Source of the DNA: Acidobacteriota bacterium
Lineage (GTDB): Bacteria; Acidobacteriota; Terriglobia; UBA7540
Assembly (NCBI GenBank): GCA_003224665.1
Contig: QHZM01000187.1
Location: forward strand, 1-13,945
Length of the DNA stretch: 13,945 nucleotides
Direction: 5' to 3'
Shown here: piece after piece, positions 1-7,549 of the stretch
How positions within the stretch are numbered: the stretch's first letter is position 1
Layout of the letters: every line of letters starts with the position of its first letter
Translations under genes and position numbers: made by a program
Notes under the pieces: model-generated
The model's database searches: none
Told to the model about the DNA's origin: nothing
Seen by the model: only the letters and a program-made list of their open reading frames with translations

Positions 1-391
1 ATGCTAGAAACTTCCGGGTCAGCTCGGAAGCCGCGCGAAGTAATCTTACCGGAACCAGGCCCGAGAACTTCGACCGCGAGTTGACAAGAGGGTGGCGGAT
101 GAACCACTCGCCGACGTCAGCAGAGGCTTCGTAGAGCGATTCCATCGTCGTTCTACTGGCGCGCAAGAGCCACAGCCCGGCCTCGGATCGCGCCCAGTCC
201 ACCAGGTGCCGGCAGGAGCAGAGGAGACGGTGGGAAGCTCGACTGAGGAGAGGGATAAGCCATTCCATCCTGCGTGAGGCCGACTCGAAATGCCGGAGGA
301 AAACCCTCTGGGACAGCCTGAAGAATCTGGTCGCTCGCTTATAGTAGGATGATTTCAACGGTCTGAAGGACCGCAGCATGATCTGATTCAC
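1..391 (-). CDS. Partial hypothetical protein, runs off the left edge
   Basis: A minus-strand frame is open from 391 to the window edge (130 codons) with no stop, and it stays open upstream to about 548. I place the start at GTG 389-391 because a GAGG Shine-Dalgarno (complement of 397-400) lies 5 nt before it; the protein would begin VNQIMLRSFRPLKSSYY. The visible part is rich in Arg, Leu and Trp, has no clear signal peptide or transmembrane segment, and matches no family I recognise. Several AGA/AGG arginine codons are unlike the confident genes here and weaken the case. It would be divergent from the selenoprotein gene, leaving 392-564 as a shared promoter region. It could equally be a chance open frame. 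Confidence 0.35.
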   Translation of the reverse strand, partial: MNQIMLRSFRPLKSSYYKRATRFFRLSQRVFLRHFESASRRMEWLIPLLSRASHRLLCSCRHLVDWARSEAGLWLLRASRTTMESLYEASADVGEWFIRHPLVNSRSKFSGLVPVRLLRAASELTRKFLA

Positions 392-538
392 GGAAACCTC
401 ACTGAAATAAATTCGCCCATGCTCGAAATGGTTCCTGCCCGCGACCGCCTCGCGGACCGGTTTTGCGCTGAGGACGAAGCCCAGCGCGCAATAGATTCGG
501 CCGGAGCAAGCGCCGCGGCAACGGCGTGCCTTGAGTGG

Positions 539-544
539 TATAAT
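539..544 (+). promoter_or_regulatory. Putative -10 box (TATAAT) for the selenoprotein gene
   Basis: A perfect TATAAT lies 20 nt upstream of the ATG at 565. No good -35 hexamer sits 16-18 nt upstream. Transcription would begin near 551, giving a very short leader that holds the GGAGG Shine-Dalgarno at 552-556, 8 nt before the ATG. The Shine-Dalgarno supports the start codon; the promoter rests on the -10 alone. Confidence 0.4.
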
Positions 545-564
545 TCAAGGCGGAGGGTATCCAC

Positions 565-888
565 ATGACGAAGAGGGCATTGCTTTTCGGCGTTGCGCTC
601 GCGGTAGCCGGGCTCGTGGTCTCCGCCGGAGCGGCCGCGCCGGCTGCTTCGAAGGAAGCGACGGTTACGCTGAGCGTCACGGGCATGACTTGAGGTTCCT
701 GTGTCACCGCAGTGCAGTCTGCACTGGAGTCCGTCAAGGGTGTGAAAGAAGCGAAAGTATCGCTCGAAAACCAGGAAGCAGTGGTCAAGTACGATCCTGA
801 GAAAGTGAAAGTCGAAGACCTGATCAAGGCAGTCAAGAACGCCCACGGAATGAGCTCCTACGACGCGAGCGTGAAGAAAAAGGACTGA
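565..888 (+). CDS. Secreted heavy-metal-associated (HMA, MerP/CopZ-like) selenoprotein with in-frame TGA (Sec43)
   Basis: Reading through one in-frame TGA (691-693) gives a 107-residue protein. Residues 1 to about 25 are a signal peptide (MTKRALLFGVALAVAGLVV, then SAGAAA). Residues 31-105 form one HMA domain (babbab fold). The metal motif GMTCxxC is written GMT-U43-G-S-C46, so selenocysteine would replace the first metal-binding cysteine. After the TGA the frame keeps HMA character: the helix VTAVQSALESVKGVKEAKV, then AVVKYDPEKV, then a final helix ending at TGA 886-888. Known family members bind Hg(II), Cu(I) or similar soft metals in the periplasm and pass them to a transporter. The likely role is periplasmic metal binding or thiol/selenol chemistry; the metal is unknown, since no MerT, MerA or P-type ATPase gene is adjacent. 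The gene stands alone with its own GGAGG ribosome site. The alternative is a Cys-to-stop nonsense mutation. Confidence 0.85.
691..730 (+). promoter_or_regulatory. Putative bacterial SECIS element
   Basis: Directly after the TGA, 710-716 (CAGTGCA) pairs perfectly with 720-726 (TGCACTG) around the loop GTC (717-719). C707-G729 and A706-T730 can add pairs below a small internal loop. A stem-loop close to the UGA with an exposed G-U in a small apical loop is the known form recognised by SelB. The apical core GCAGTCTGC resembles that of Escherichia coli fdhF as I remember it (GCAGGTCTGC). The loop G lies 23 nt after the TGA, a few nt further than in fdhF. The bulged U of fdhF is not evident. Confidence 0.6.
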
Positions 889-1367
889 GTTTCACTTTCA
901 GACTAAGACTGCCTGGATTGTCCGCGCCAGGCTTTCGATTTCGGTCCCCCTGCCGCTCGGCTGCGGGGAGATGCCCGAAAAACATGCGCGGAAGTCCCGG
1001 CGGCTCCCCCATCCTGTCCAAAGCCTTCGGCAGGAGAGGAAAATGACTCTCCTCTGGTCGCTTTGCCAGAGGCAGCCGACGACCGACCATCCCAAGCGGG
1101 TCGCCCCCTAACGACCTTCCCCTGGCCGCGCCTCATTGCCTGTGTTAACTGCGAGAAGTAGATTTTTTACCACGACACCACACGCAGGCGCAAGGGCGAT
1201 TTTTTCCCCATGCCTGCGAGGGGCGACCGCGGCCATGGATAAGCTTTGGTGAGATCGTTGCCGCTGTCGGGGTGCGGCGAGGCGGGATCACCGGGCACCG
1301 GCGCGCTCGTCACTTCCAAATTCGGTACCGGATTTCGACTTGGAGGCGGGCGGGAACCGGCTGGCCC
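889..1367. other. Convergent intergenic region, no supported gene
   Basis: This 479-bp gap lies between the stop codons of two convergent genes. The short open frames on either strand have no ribosome site and no recognisable protein. It holds several hairpins: a terminator candidate at 911-941, a GC-rich hairpin at 947-968, two overlapping mutually exclusive hairpins at 1032-1072, and an inverted repeat CGCAGGC/GCCTGCG around a T-rich centre near 1183-1217. I recognise no known RNA. Confidence 0.5.
911..941 (+). terminator. Possible intrinsic terminator after the selenoprotein gene
   Basis: GCCTGG (911-916) pairs with CCAGGC (927-932) around a 10-nt loop and is followed by TTTCGATTT. It starts 22 nt after the stop codon. 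The stem is short and the T tract is interrupted. Confidence 0.35.
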
Positions 1368-2141
1368 TTACTCTCGGAACTGAATGGAGAAGACGGGGCC
1401 TGCAAACCTGGTGTTGAAAGTCTTGGTCCTGGTGTCGTCCCTGACGTCAAGGTCTTGGAGCGCGAAACCGGCCTGGAAGGTGACGTGTCGTCCGAAGCTG
1501 AGGCCGGCGTTCAAGGCCGACTGAAAATAGCTACCGTACCGGCCAAAGGACATGCCTTTGAGTTCCCCGTTAATGTTGATCCGGTTGCTCGCGCGCATCG
1601 GGAAGGCGCGAAACTCAGCCCCGAGCAGGGGGAGCGGCACCTGCACCCTGTCCGAAGAACTCGTTCCTGACGCGCTGCTCGTAATTGTGCCGCGGGCGTC
1701 GAAGTAGGCCACACCCGTGACGATCCCGAAGTGCCCGTGCCTCAGGCTGACCACATCGTACTGGTACCCTCCAAACAAATAGTTGATCTGCGCCTTGAAG
1801 GTAATCTGGTCCTGCACCATGTAGGTCTGTCCCGCAAAGGTAAAGGTCCGGTTCAAATTGTTCCTCCCGCTGAAGCGAAACGGGACACCTTCGAAAACCA
1901 GCCGATGCTTCCGGAAGGGCTTTAAGGTCACCTTGCCGAGAAATTCAGACGTATTTTTTCGGACGCCCAGATCAGACCGGAGGTCCACCGAATCCGAGCC
2001 CGACTGCGCTTTTCCGCTCGAATTCACAAGCCAGTAGGAGGGTGTGAACTCGATGAGGAAACTTTCGTAGTTGTCCTTGCGTCCGAAGGCCGGGCTCGAG
2101 CAGGCGCAGCAAAGCGCCAACAGCAGATAAGTTTTTTTCAT
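1368..2141 (-). CDS. Predicted outer-membrane beta-barrel protein, function unknown
   Basis: This 257-residue protein has a clear signal peptide (MKKTYLLLALCCACSSPAFG, cleavage expected after G20). The mature part alternates polar and aromatic/hydrophobic residues, as outer-membrane barrel strands do, for example FLIEFTPSYWLV, HRLVFEGVPFRFSG, ININGELKGMSF, HVTFQAGFALQDLDV and the last strand AGPVFSIQF near the C-terminus. The start is set at ATG 2139-2141, not at an in-frame site 23 codons upstream, because the signal peptide begins here and an AGGGAG-like Shine-Dalgarno lies about 12 nt before. It is convergent with the selenoprotein gene and divergent from the GAF/HD-GYP gene. A barrel of this size could be an OmpW/OmpA-like porin or an adhesin scaffold, but I see no family signature. 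Location in the outer membrane is inferred from sequence pattern only. Confidence 0.75.
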   Translation of the reverse strand: MKKTYLLLALCCACSSPAFGRKDNYESFLIEFTPSYWLVNSSGKAQSGSDSVDLRSDLGVRKNTSEFLGKVTLKPFRKHRLVFEGVPFRFSGRNNLNRTFTFAGQTYMVQDQITFKAQINYLFGGYQYDVVSLRHGHFGIVTGVAYFDARGTITSSASGTSSSDRVQVPLPLLGAEFRAFPMRASNRININGELKGMSFGRYGSYFQSALNAGLSFGRHVTFQAGFALQDLDVRDDTRTKTFNTRFAGPVFSIQFRE

Positions 2142-2346
2142 CGTGGTGAGGGTCTCCCTATTCGAAAGTGCGGCTTGATTCTTGTCGTCCGCGACAGGTA
2201 GATCAGGCAACTGTCGCTGTCGGTCTCTGGGGCCAGGCAGTCGTTTCCGTCAGGGCTCGAAGGCGAAGGGCGATTCGCTGGAGATGGTGTCCCCAGGTTG
2301 CCCTTTTTGACCCAAGAAGCGTCTTTCTCCGAAATTCTTCTTCCTG

Positions 2347-2376
2347 TTTGTAGACTCCATTGAATCGTAAAGTCAA
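2347..2376 (-). promoter_or_regulatory. Putative sigma70 promoter for the barrel protein gene
   Basis: On the minus strand TTGACT (complement of 2371-2376) is followed after 18 nt by TACAAA (complement of 2347-2352). The leader to the ATG at 2141 would be about 200 nt, unusually long for this window. Confidence 0.35.
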
Positions 2377-2649
2377 GATTGTTTTATGAATTCTAAACGG
2401 GCCCGAGTGGTTCTTAATTCCCTGGTGAAAGGGGGACAGGGCGATAAGGCGGGGCTGACGGGGCGCGCGCTGAAGGTCTCTTCAATTGATCGAGCGGCGC
2501 CGGCGCCGAAGGAGCGCGGGCCCGCTCGGTCACGCTCGGAATTTCCGCTGCGGGCGCGGCTGAAGCCCTCATCCACGCGTGCCCGAAATCAAGGAAGCGC
2601 GAAGGCGCCTTGGCCCGGCGACGAGTTTCCGGAGACCCGCGTCGCGCTA

Positions 2650-2677
2650 TTGGTTTGCCGTCCCGAAGGTGTATAAT
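2650..2677 (+). promoter_or_regulatory. Putative promoter for the GAF/HD-GYP gene
   Basis: A perfect TATAAT (2672-2677) with a weak TTGGTT (2650-2655) 16 nt upstream. Transcription would start near 2684, about 44 nt before the first ATG of the gene. Confidence 0.4.
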
Positions 2678-2727
2678 AGGGACGAGTAGAAGCCCCGAAG
2701 TGCCCACTCTGCCCCCCGCAGAAAACG

Positions 2728-4650
2728 ATGGTAGGGACTCTTTATTACTTTCGGCCATCCTCACTCGCCCCTGTGTTCCGCGGGTTGCGAGGCCCCTATA
2801 AGGTTATGTCGATCGAGCGGGAGGGGGCGGACCCTGACTGGACGACGCCCGCGGTCCTGTTCGCGGATGCCGCCCGCGACGACCTGGGCCGCATCGAGAA
2901 GGTCGCGCCCAAGGCTGATGCCTGGTGCATCATTTATCTTCTCGACGGCGACGCTCCCGTCCGCTCGCGGCTCAACTCCCGGGTGTTTGCGGTCCTTCCC
3001 CGCCGGGCGTCGCGCCTGGTCCTGCAAAAGAGCGTCGAAAGTGCTTTTGAGAATTTGCGGTCCGGTGCCGACCGCGCCCGGACGCGCCGGCAGCTCCTGG
3101 CGGCCGCCTCGGAACTCGAGACGCTGAACGAGATCGGTGTGGCGCTCTCCACCGAGCGCAACACGGATGCGCTCCTCGAACTCATCCTCACCAAGAGCCG
3201 CGAGATCACGTCCGCCGACGCCGGTTCGATCTACCTGGTGGAAGAGGAGCCGGGAGGCGGCAAGCACCTCGTCTTCCGGCTCACCCAGAGCGACAGCCAC
3301 TCCGTCCCCTTCCGCCAGTTTACTCTGCCGATCGACACGCAAAGCATCGCCGGCTATGCCGCGGCGACGGGCGAAATCCTGAACATCAAGGACGCCTACC
3401 GCATCCGCAACCACCCCTTCCGCCTGAACCGCGACTTCGACCAGACCTTCGGCTACCGCACCAAGTCGATGCTGGTCCTGCCGATGAGGAACCAGAAGAA
3501 GGAGGCCATCGGGGTACTGCAGCTCATCAACGCCAAGAAGCACCTGGAGGCAAAGCTGACGTCGCGAGCCATGGTAAGGGAAGAAGTCGTCCCGTTTTCG
3601 CAGCGGAGCCAGGAGCTGGCGGCCTCTTTGGCCAGCCAGGCCGCCGTGGCGCTCGAAAACAACCTGCTCTATCGGGACATCCACCGGTTGTTCGAAGGCT
3701 TTGTGAAGGCTTCCGTCACCGCGATCGAGTCCCGCGACCCCACGACCTTCGGCCATTCGGAACGGGTGATGAAATTGACCGTGGGGCTTGCGGAGGTCGT
3801 GGACCGCTGCGACGCCGGCCCCTACAAGGACATCCGCTTTACGCGGGAAGAGATCCAGGAAATCCGGTACGCCTCGCTCCTGCATGACTTCGGGAAAGTC
3901 GGCGTGCGCGAGGAAGTCCTGGTCAAGGCGAAAAAGCTCTATCCCGCCCAACTCGAACTTGTCCGCAAGCGGTTCCAGTACATCCGGAAGGCCATCGAGG
4001 CCGAAGCCAACCGGAAGAAATTGGACTACGTGCTGCGCAACGGAAACCAGAACTTTGAAGCACCCTTCACGGAAATTGAGACAGAGCAGAAGAATCAGCT
4101 CCAGACGCTTGACGAGTTCCTCCAGCACATCCTCCAGGCGAATGAGCCGACGGTCCTTCCTCAAAAAATCTCGGACAAATTGGTGGAAATTGCCGGCTGG
4201 GCTTTTGCGGACCCCTCCGGCCCGACCGAACCGCTCCTCGCGCAGGAAGAGCTCCGGCTCCTCTCGATCCCCAAAGGAAGCCTCGACCCCGAGGAGCGCC
4301 GGCAAATCGAATCGCACGTCATCCACAGCTTCCGCTTCCTGAGCGAAATCCCGTGGACCAAGGAGCTGAAGAAAATTCCTGAGATCGCCAAGGCCCACCA
4401 CGAGAAACTGGACGGCAGCGGTTACCCGTACAAGATGAAAGCGGAGGAGATCCCCTTCCAGGCGAAAATGATGACGATCTCGGATATATTTGACGCCCTC
4501 ACGGCCCGCGACCGTCCTTATAAACGCGCCGTGCCGGTTGGGCGCGCCCTGGAAATCATCGGCGACGAAGTGAAGTCCCAACTTCTCGACCCGCTGCTCT
4601 TCCGGCTCTTTGTGGAAGCCAAAATCTTCGAGTTGACCGCCGGCGAATAG
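2728..4650 (+). CDS. GAF domain + HD-GYP domain protein, probable cyclic-di-GMP phosphodiesterase
   Basis: 640 residues. About 41-111 resembles a degenerate receiver-like fold; 133-312 is a GAF sensor domain (SADAGSIYLVEEE, KSMLVLPMRNQKKEAIGVLQ); 325-636 is an HD-GYP domain. Visible catalytic motifs are H343 (GHSERV), H386-D387 (LLHDFGKVG), H530, H557-H558, DGSGYP at 562-567, and D586/D589 (ISDIFDALTARDRPY). The family hydrolyses c-di-GMP to GMP or pGpG using a bound metal pair. Cytoplasmic; no membrane segments. About 110 extra residues (roughly 405-525, charged and helical) lie between the HDFGK motif and the next helix, where canonical HD-GYP domains have a short linker. The start is uncertain: ATG 2728 has no Shine-Dalgarno, and ATG 2806 (residue 27) is a reasonable alternative. 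It stands alone under its own promoter, upstream of the NtrC two-component genes. Confidence 0.9.
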   Translation: MVGTLYYFRPSSLAPVFRGLRGPYKVMSIEREGADPDWTTPAVLFADAARDDLGRIEKVAPKADAWCIIYLLDGDAPVRSRLNSRVFAVLPRRASRLVLQKSVESAFENLRSGADRARTRRQLLAAASELETLNEIGVALSTERNTDALLELILTKSREITSADAGSIYLVEEEPGGGKHLVFRLTQSDSHSVPFRQFTLPIDTQSIAGYAAATGEILNIKDAYRIRNHPFRLNRDFDQTFGYRTKSMLVLPMRNQKKEAIGVLQLINAKKHLEAKLTSRAMVREEVVPFSQRSQELAASLASQAAVALENNLLYRDIHRLFEGFVKASVTAIESRDPTTFGHSERVMKLTVGLAEVVDRCDAGPYKDIRFTREEIQEIRYASLLHDFGKVGVREEVLVKAKKLYPAQLELVRKRFQYIRKAIEAEANRKKLDYVLRNGNQNFEAPFTEIETEQKNQLQTLDEFLQHILQANEPTVLPQKISDKLVEIAGWAFADPSGPTEPLLAQEELRLLSIPKGSLDPEERRQIESHVIHSFRFLSEIPWTKELKKIPEIAKAHHEKLDGSGYPYKMKAEEIPFQAKMMTISDIFDALTARDRPYKRAVPVGRALEIIGDEVKSQLLDPLLFRLFVEAKIFELTAGE

Positions 4651-4710
4651 TTCGGGAGCGCCTCCTTCCGCCCGGTTTGCGCGCTCTCTTTCACGTTCCG
4701 CGACGCTTTG

Positions 4711-4740
4711 TTGACCTGGCATCAATCATTCCGATAGAAT
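4711..4740 (+). promoter_or_regulatory. Sigma70-type promoter for the histidine kinase / NtrC operon
   Basis: TTGACC (4711-4716) and TAGAAT (4735-4740) are 18 nt apart, each matching the consensus at 5 of 6 positions. The start codon of the kinase lies 47 nt downstream of the -10. Confidence 0.6.
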
Positions 4741-4787
4741 TCAGCATCAAATGGTCTTGAGCCACTTCACCCGACGAAGGTCCTAGC

Positions 4788-6184
4788 TTGAAACGGCTGC
4801 TCCTAAATCTTCGCTTGCGGACCCGGCTGGCGCTGGTCATGTTTCTGACCATGGTATGCACGAGCGCCGCCCTGACCTGGACGCATTTCCAGCACCGGCG
4901 CCAGATCATGGACTACGTGGCCGCGGAGACTTCCTATCTCCTGTCGATCAGCCAGCTCACGCATACGCAGATTCCCCCGACCGCCGACCGGAACCAGGCC
5001 CTCAACGCCTACGTGAAAGCGATGAAGGATGCCGGCTTCTCTTCCGTCGCGCTCGCCAGCCCCACCGGGGAAGTGATCGCCAGCACCACCCCGGGACAGG
5101 TCGGAAAGAAAATCAGGTTCAAGAAACAGAAGGTGGGGGGCAAACGGGACCAGATCGCCATCCTCGCCGAGTTCAAGGACATTGACCCGACGCTCGAGCA
5201 GAAGACTTACGTCGTCCAGTTCCCCATCGTCCAGAACGACAAAGTGATCGCGTATGCGCCGTCGTTTACCTCGCCTTTCGATTTACCAAACCGGTGGATA
5301 TGCTCGTGAACGGGGCCCAGCAAGTGGCCCAGGGCAACCTCGGCGTCACGCTCCCCGTTAACGGCGCCGACGAGATGGCGCGCCTGGCGGAGACGTTTAA
5401 CCGCATGGTGGAGCGGCTGCGGGAGCACCGTCAGTTGCAACAACGGCTGAATGAGGCGGAAAAGTCTTCCCTCCTGGGCCGGTTTGCCGCCACGGTGGCC
5501 CACGAAGTCCGGAATTCCTTGAATTTCATCAATTTGAGCATCGATCAGATCCGCGCCAAACATGTGGACGGTGACGAGCGCGTGACGCGAGAGCTCCAGC
5601 GGAACCTGCGGAACGTCAAAGACGAGATCAACCGGTTGAACCGCCTGGTGAATGACTTTATGGCGGCGGGACGGCAGACCCCACCGCAGCTTGCCCCCTG
5701 CGACCTGAAAGCGACGACTGAGCAGGCCGTGGCCATGGTCGAGCGTCAGGCTCGCCAGCGAGGCATCGGGATTAAGCTCCAGCTCCCCGCCGACCTGCCG
5801 CAGCTCCAGGCGGATGCCGCCCAGATGAAGACCTGCTTCCTGAACATTTTGACCAACGCCGTCGAAGCGATGCCTCAGGGCGGCCAGATTCGTATCAGCG
5901 GCCAGTGCCCCCCGGAGAAAGATGTGCTCGAGCTGCGGTTCGCCGACTCAGGCCCCGGCATTCCGGCTTCGGAGCGCGAAAAAGTTTTCACGGCCTATTT
6001 CTCGACCAAGGCCACCGGCCTCGGCCTGGGACTGGCCATCACCAAAAAGATTGTGGAAGACCACGGCGGACGCATCTACGTCGCCGATGGAGATGTGCCC
6101 GGCACCGACATGGTCGTCGAGCTTCCGCTTCCCCGCCACCCTGTCTCCCAGTTGGCCACGGCGACATCGCCAGCCTCCGCGTAA
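4788..6184 (+). pseudogene. Membrane sensor histidine kinase (NtrB/NtrY-like), broken by a frameshift and partial loss of TM2
   Basis: The first frame starts at TTG 4788 with GAAGG (4776-4780) 7 nt upstream. It encodes TM1 (about residues 13-31) and a periplasmic sensor region, then near residue 157 (about 5252-5264) runs into a non-homologous tail and stops at 5309. The -1 frame continues the kinase: upstream of GTG 5294 it reads AVVYLAFRFTKPVDML, the end of TM2 leading into HAMP. The rest runs to 6184: H-box AHEVRNSLN (His at 5501-5503), N-box NILTNAVEAM, G1 DSGPGIP and G2 GLGLGLAI, all intact. Joining the frames leaves only about 13 hydrophobic residues for TM2, so some 20-35 residues seem lost in a 3n+1 deletion. 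The 3' frame could make a soluble kinase from GTG 5294. The normal role is to phosphorylate the NtrC-type regulator 12 bp downstream. An assembly error would look the same. Confidence 0.8.
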
Positions 6185-6196
6185 GGACTCCCGTTC

Positions 6197-7549
6197 ATGC
6201 CCGGCCAAACTATCCTGGTGGTTGACGACGAGGAACGCCAGCGCGAAATCTACCGCGACATCCTGCAGGACGAAGGCTACGACACTGAGACGACGGCGAG
6301 CGGCGAGTCCGCTCTGCGTCTCTTGGGCCAGAAACGCTTTGACCTGGTCCTGACCGACCTCAACTTGACCGGGATGACCGGCATCGAGCTTTTGAGCGGC
6401 ATCCTCGCCGCCGACCCCACCGTCGCCGTCGTCCTCATTACGGGTTATCCCTCCATTCAGTCCGCGATCGAGGCCACCAAGAAGGGTGTTTACCAGTATC
6501 TGGAAAAGCCGGTGGACCGCGACCGATTGCTGGAAGTCGTCCGGGAGGTCTTCGAGCGCTTGGAGGCGCTCAAGCAGACCATCATCGGAGACTCGCCCGC
6601 CACCAAGGCGATGGTCCGGATGATCCTCAAGGTGGCCTCTACAGCTCACACCGTGCTCATCCTCGGTGAAAGCGGGACCGGCAAAGAGCTGGTGGCGCGC
6701 GGAATCCACAGTCACAGCCCGCGGGGCGACCGGCCGTTCCTGGCCGTTAACTGCGCGGCGCTTACCGAAACCCTGCTCGAGAGCGAACTCTTCGGCCATG
6801 AGAAGGGCGCCTTCACCGACGCGCACCAGCAGAAGAAAGGCCTTTTCGAGAGGGCCAACCACTCGACTTTGTTCCTGGACGAAATCGGCGACACCAGCCT
6901 GGCCATGCAGGCCAAGATTTTGCGGGTCCTTCAGGAACGCGAGATGCTTCGCGTCGGCGGGACGGTGCCGATCAAGGTGGACGTCCGGATTATCGCGGCG
7001 ACGAATAAAAACCTGGAGCAACTCCTGAAAGAGGGCAAGTTCCGCGAGGACCTCTATTACCGGCTGAAGGTCATCCCCATCGTCTGCCCGCCGTTGCGCG
7101 AGCGGCGGGAGGACGTCGAAGAGCTGGCCCTCCATTTTGTGCGGAAAGCGGCCACGGCGGCAGGGCGAGAAGTCGAGGGAATCACCCCGGAGGCCCTCGA
7201 GGCTCTCCGCGCCTACTCCTGGCCCGGGAACATTCGCCAGCTCGAATGGGCGATGGAGCGGGCTGTGGTGCTGGGTGAAAGCGAGTGGGTCGAGCCGAGA
7301 GACCTTCCTCCGGAAATCCTTCAGCCCGCTCCTGCCGCTTCCGCCACCCAGGCCGGCACCCAGCCGAATACGGGCCATGGCTTCGGACCTGTCGTCCCCG
7401 AGGGCTCCTGGGAGGAGCACGAAAAAGCGAAGATCCTGGAAGCGCTCCAGCGCTCCAATTGGAACATCACGCGCGCCGCTCAACTGCTGGGGATGACGTT
7501 CCGCACGCTCCAATATCGTCTGGAAAAGTTCGGGATCAAGCGGCCCTAG
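6197..7549 (+). CDS. Sigma54-dependent NtrC-family response regulator
   Basis: 450 residues with the full three-domain plan. The receiver domain (1-120) has acidic D10/D11, phospho-acceptor D54 (LVLTDLNL), T82 and K104 (YLEKPVD). The AAA+ domain (about 128-375) has Walker A GESGTGKE (157-164), the sigma54-contact loop GAFTDA (204-209), Walker B LFLDEIG (225-231), arginines in FREDLYYRL and sensor II WPGNIRQLE (342-350). A Fis-type helix-turn-helix (about 405-448, NWNITRAAQLLGM) binds enhancer DNA. It activates sigma54 promoters when phosphorylated by its kinase. The start is ATG 6197 with AAGGA (6183-6187) 9 nt before; the Shine-Dalgarno overlaps the kinase stop codon, so the pair is one operon. 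The GAFTGA motif carries Asp in place of the second Gly, a variant found naturally in some family members. I found no -24/-12 promoter in the window, so its targets are probably elsewhere. Confidence 0.96.
   Translation: MPGQTILVVDDEERQREIYRDILQDEGYDTETTASGESALRLLGQKRFDLVLTDLNLTGMTGIELLSGILAADPTVAVVLITGYPSIQSAIEATKKGVYQYLEKPVDRDRLLEVVREVFERLEALKQTIIGDSPATKAMVRMILKVASTAHTVLILGESGTGKELVARGIHSHSPRGDRPFLAVNCAALTETLLESELFGHEKGAFTDAHQQKKGLFERANHSTLFLDEIGDTSLAMQAKILRVLQEREMLRVGGTVPIKVDVRIIAATNKNLEQLLKEGKFREDLYYRLKVIPIVCPPLRERREDVEELALHFVRKAATAAGREVEGITPEALEALRAYSWPGNIRQLEWAMERAVVLGESEWVEPRDLPPEILQPAPAASATQAGTQPNTGHGFGPVVPEGSWEEHEKAKILEALQRSNWNITRAAQLLGMTFRTLQYRLEKFGIKRP

Larger units (their letters stand above)
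2142..2727. other. Divergent intergenic region with GC-rich stem-loop
   Basis: About 585 bp separate two divergent genes. It holds candidate promoters for both (2347-2376 minus, 2650-2677 plus). A strong GC-rich inverted repeat has CGAGCGG (2491-2497) pairing with CCGCTCG (2522-2528) and the palindrome GGCGCCGGCGCC inside. An open frame at 2386-2676 on the plus strand has no ribosome site and no protein-like pattern; I do not call it a gene. Confidence 0.5.

Noticed and set aside
565..693. Short 42-codon protein ending at the TGA, as a gene caller would report
   Set aside because: It would stop in the middle of the metal motif, while the downstream codons continue the HMA domain with no further break.
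2386..2676. Possible small gene on the plus strand
   Set aside because: No ribosome site; composition follows GC-rich inverted repeats rather than a protein pattern, and it ends inside the promoter of the next gene.
2761..4725. A 654-codon open frame on the minus strand antisense to the GAF/HD-GYP gene
   Set aside because: It is the mirror of a GC-rich coding frame; its translation has no domain, while the plus strand shows complete GAF and HD-GYP motifs.
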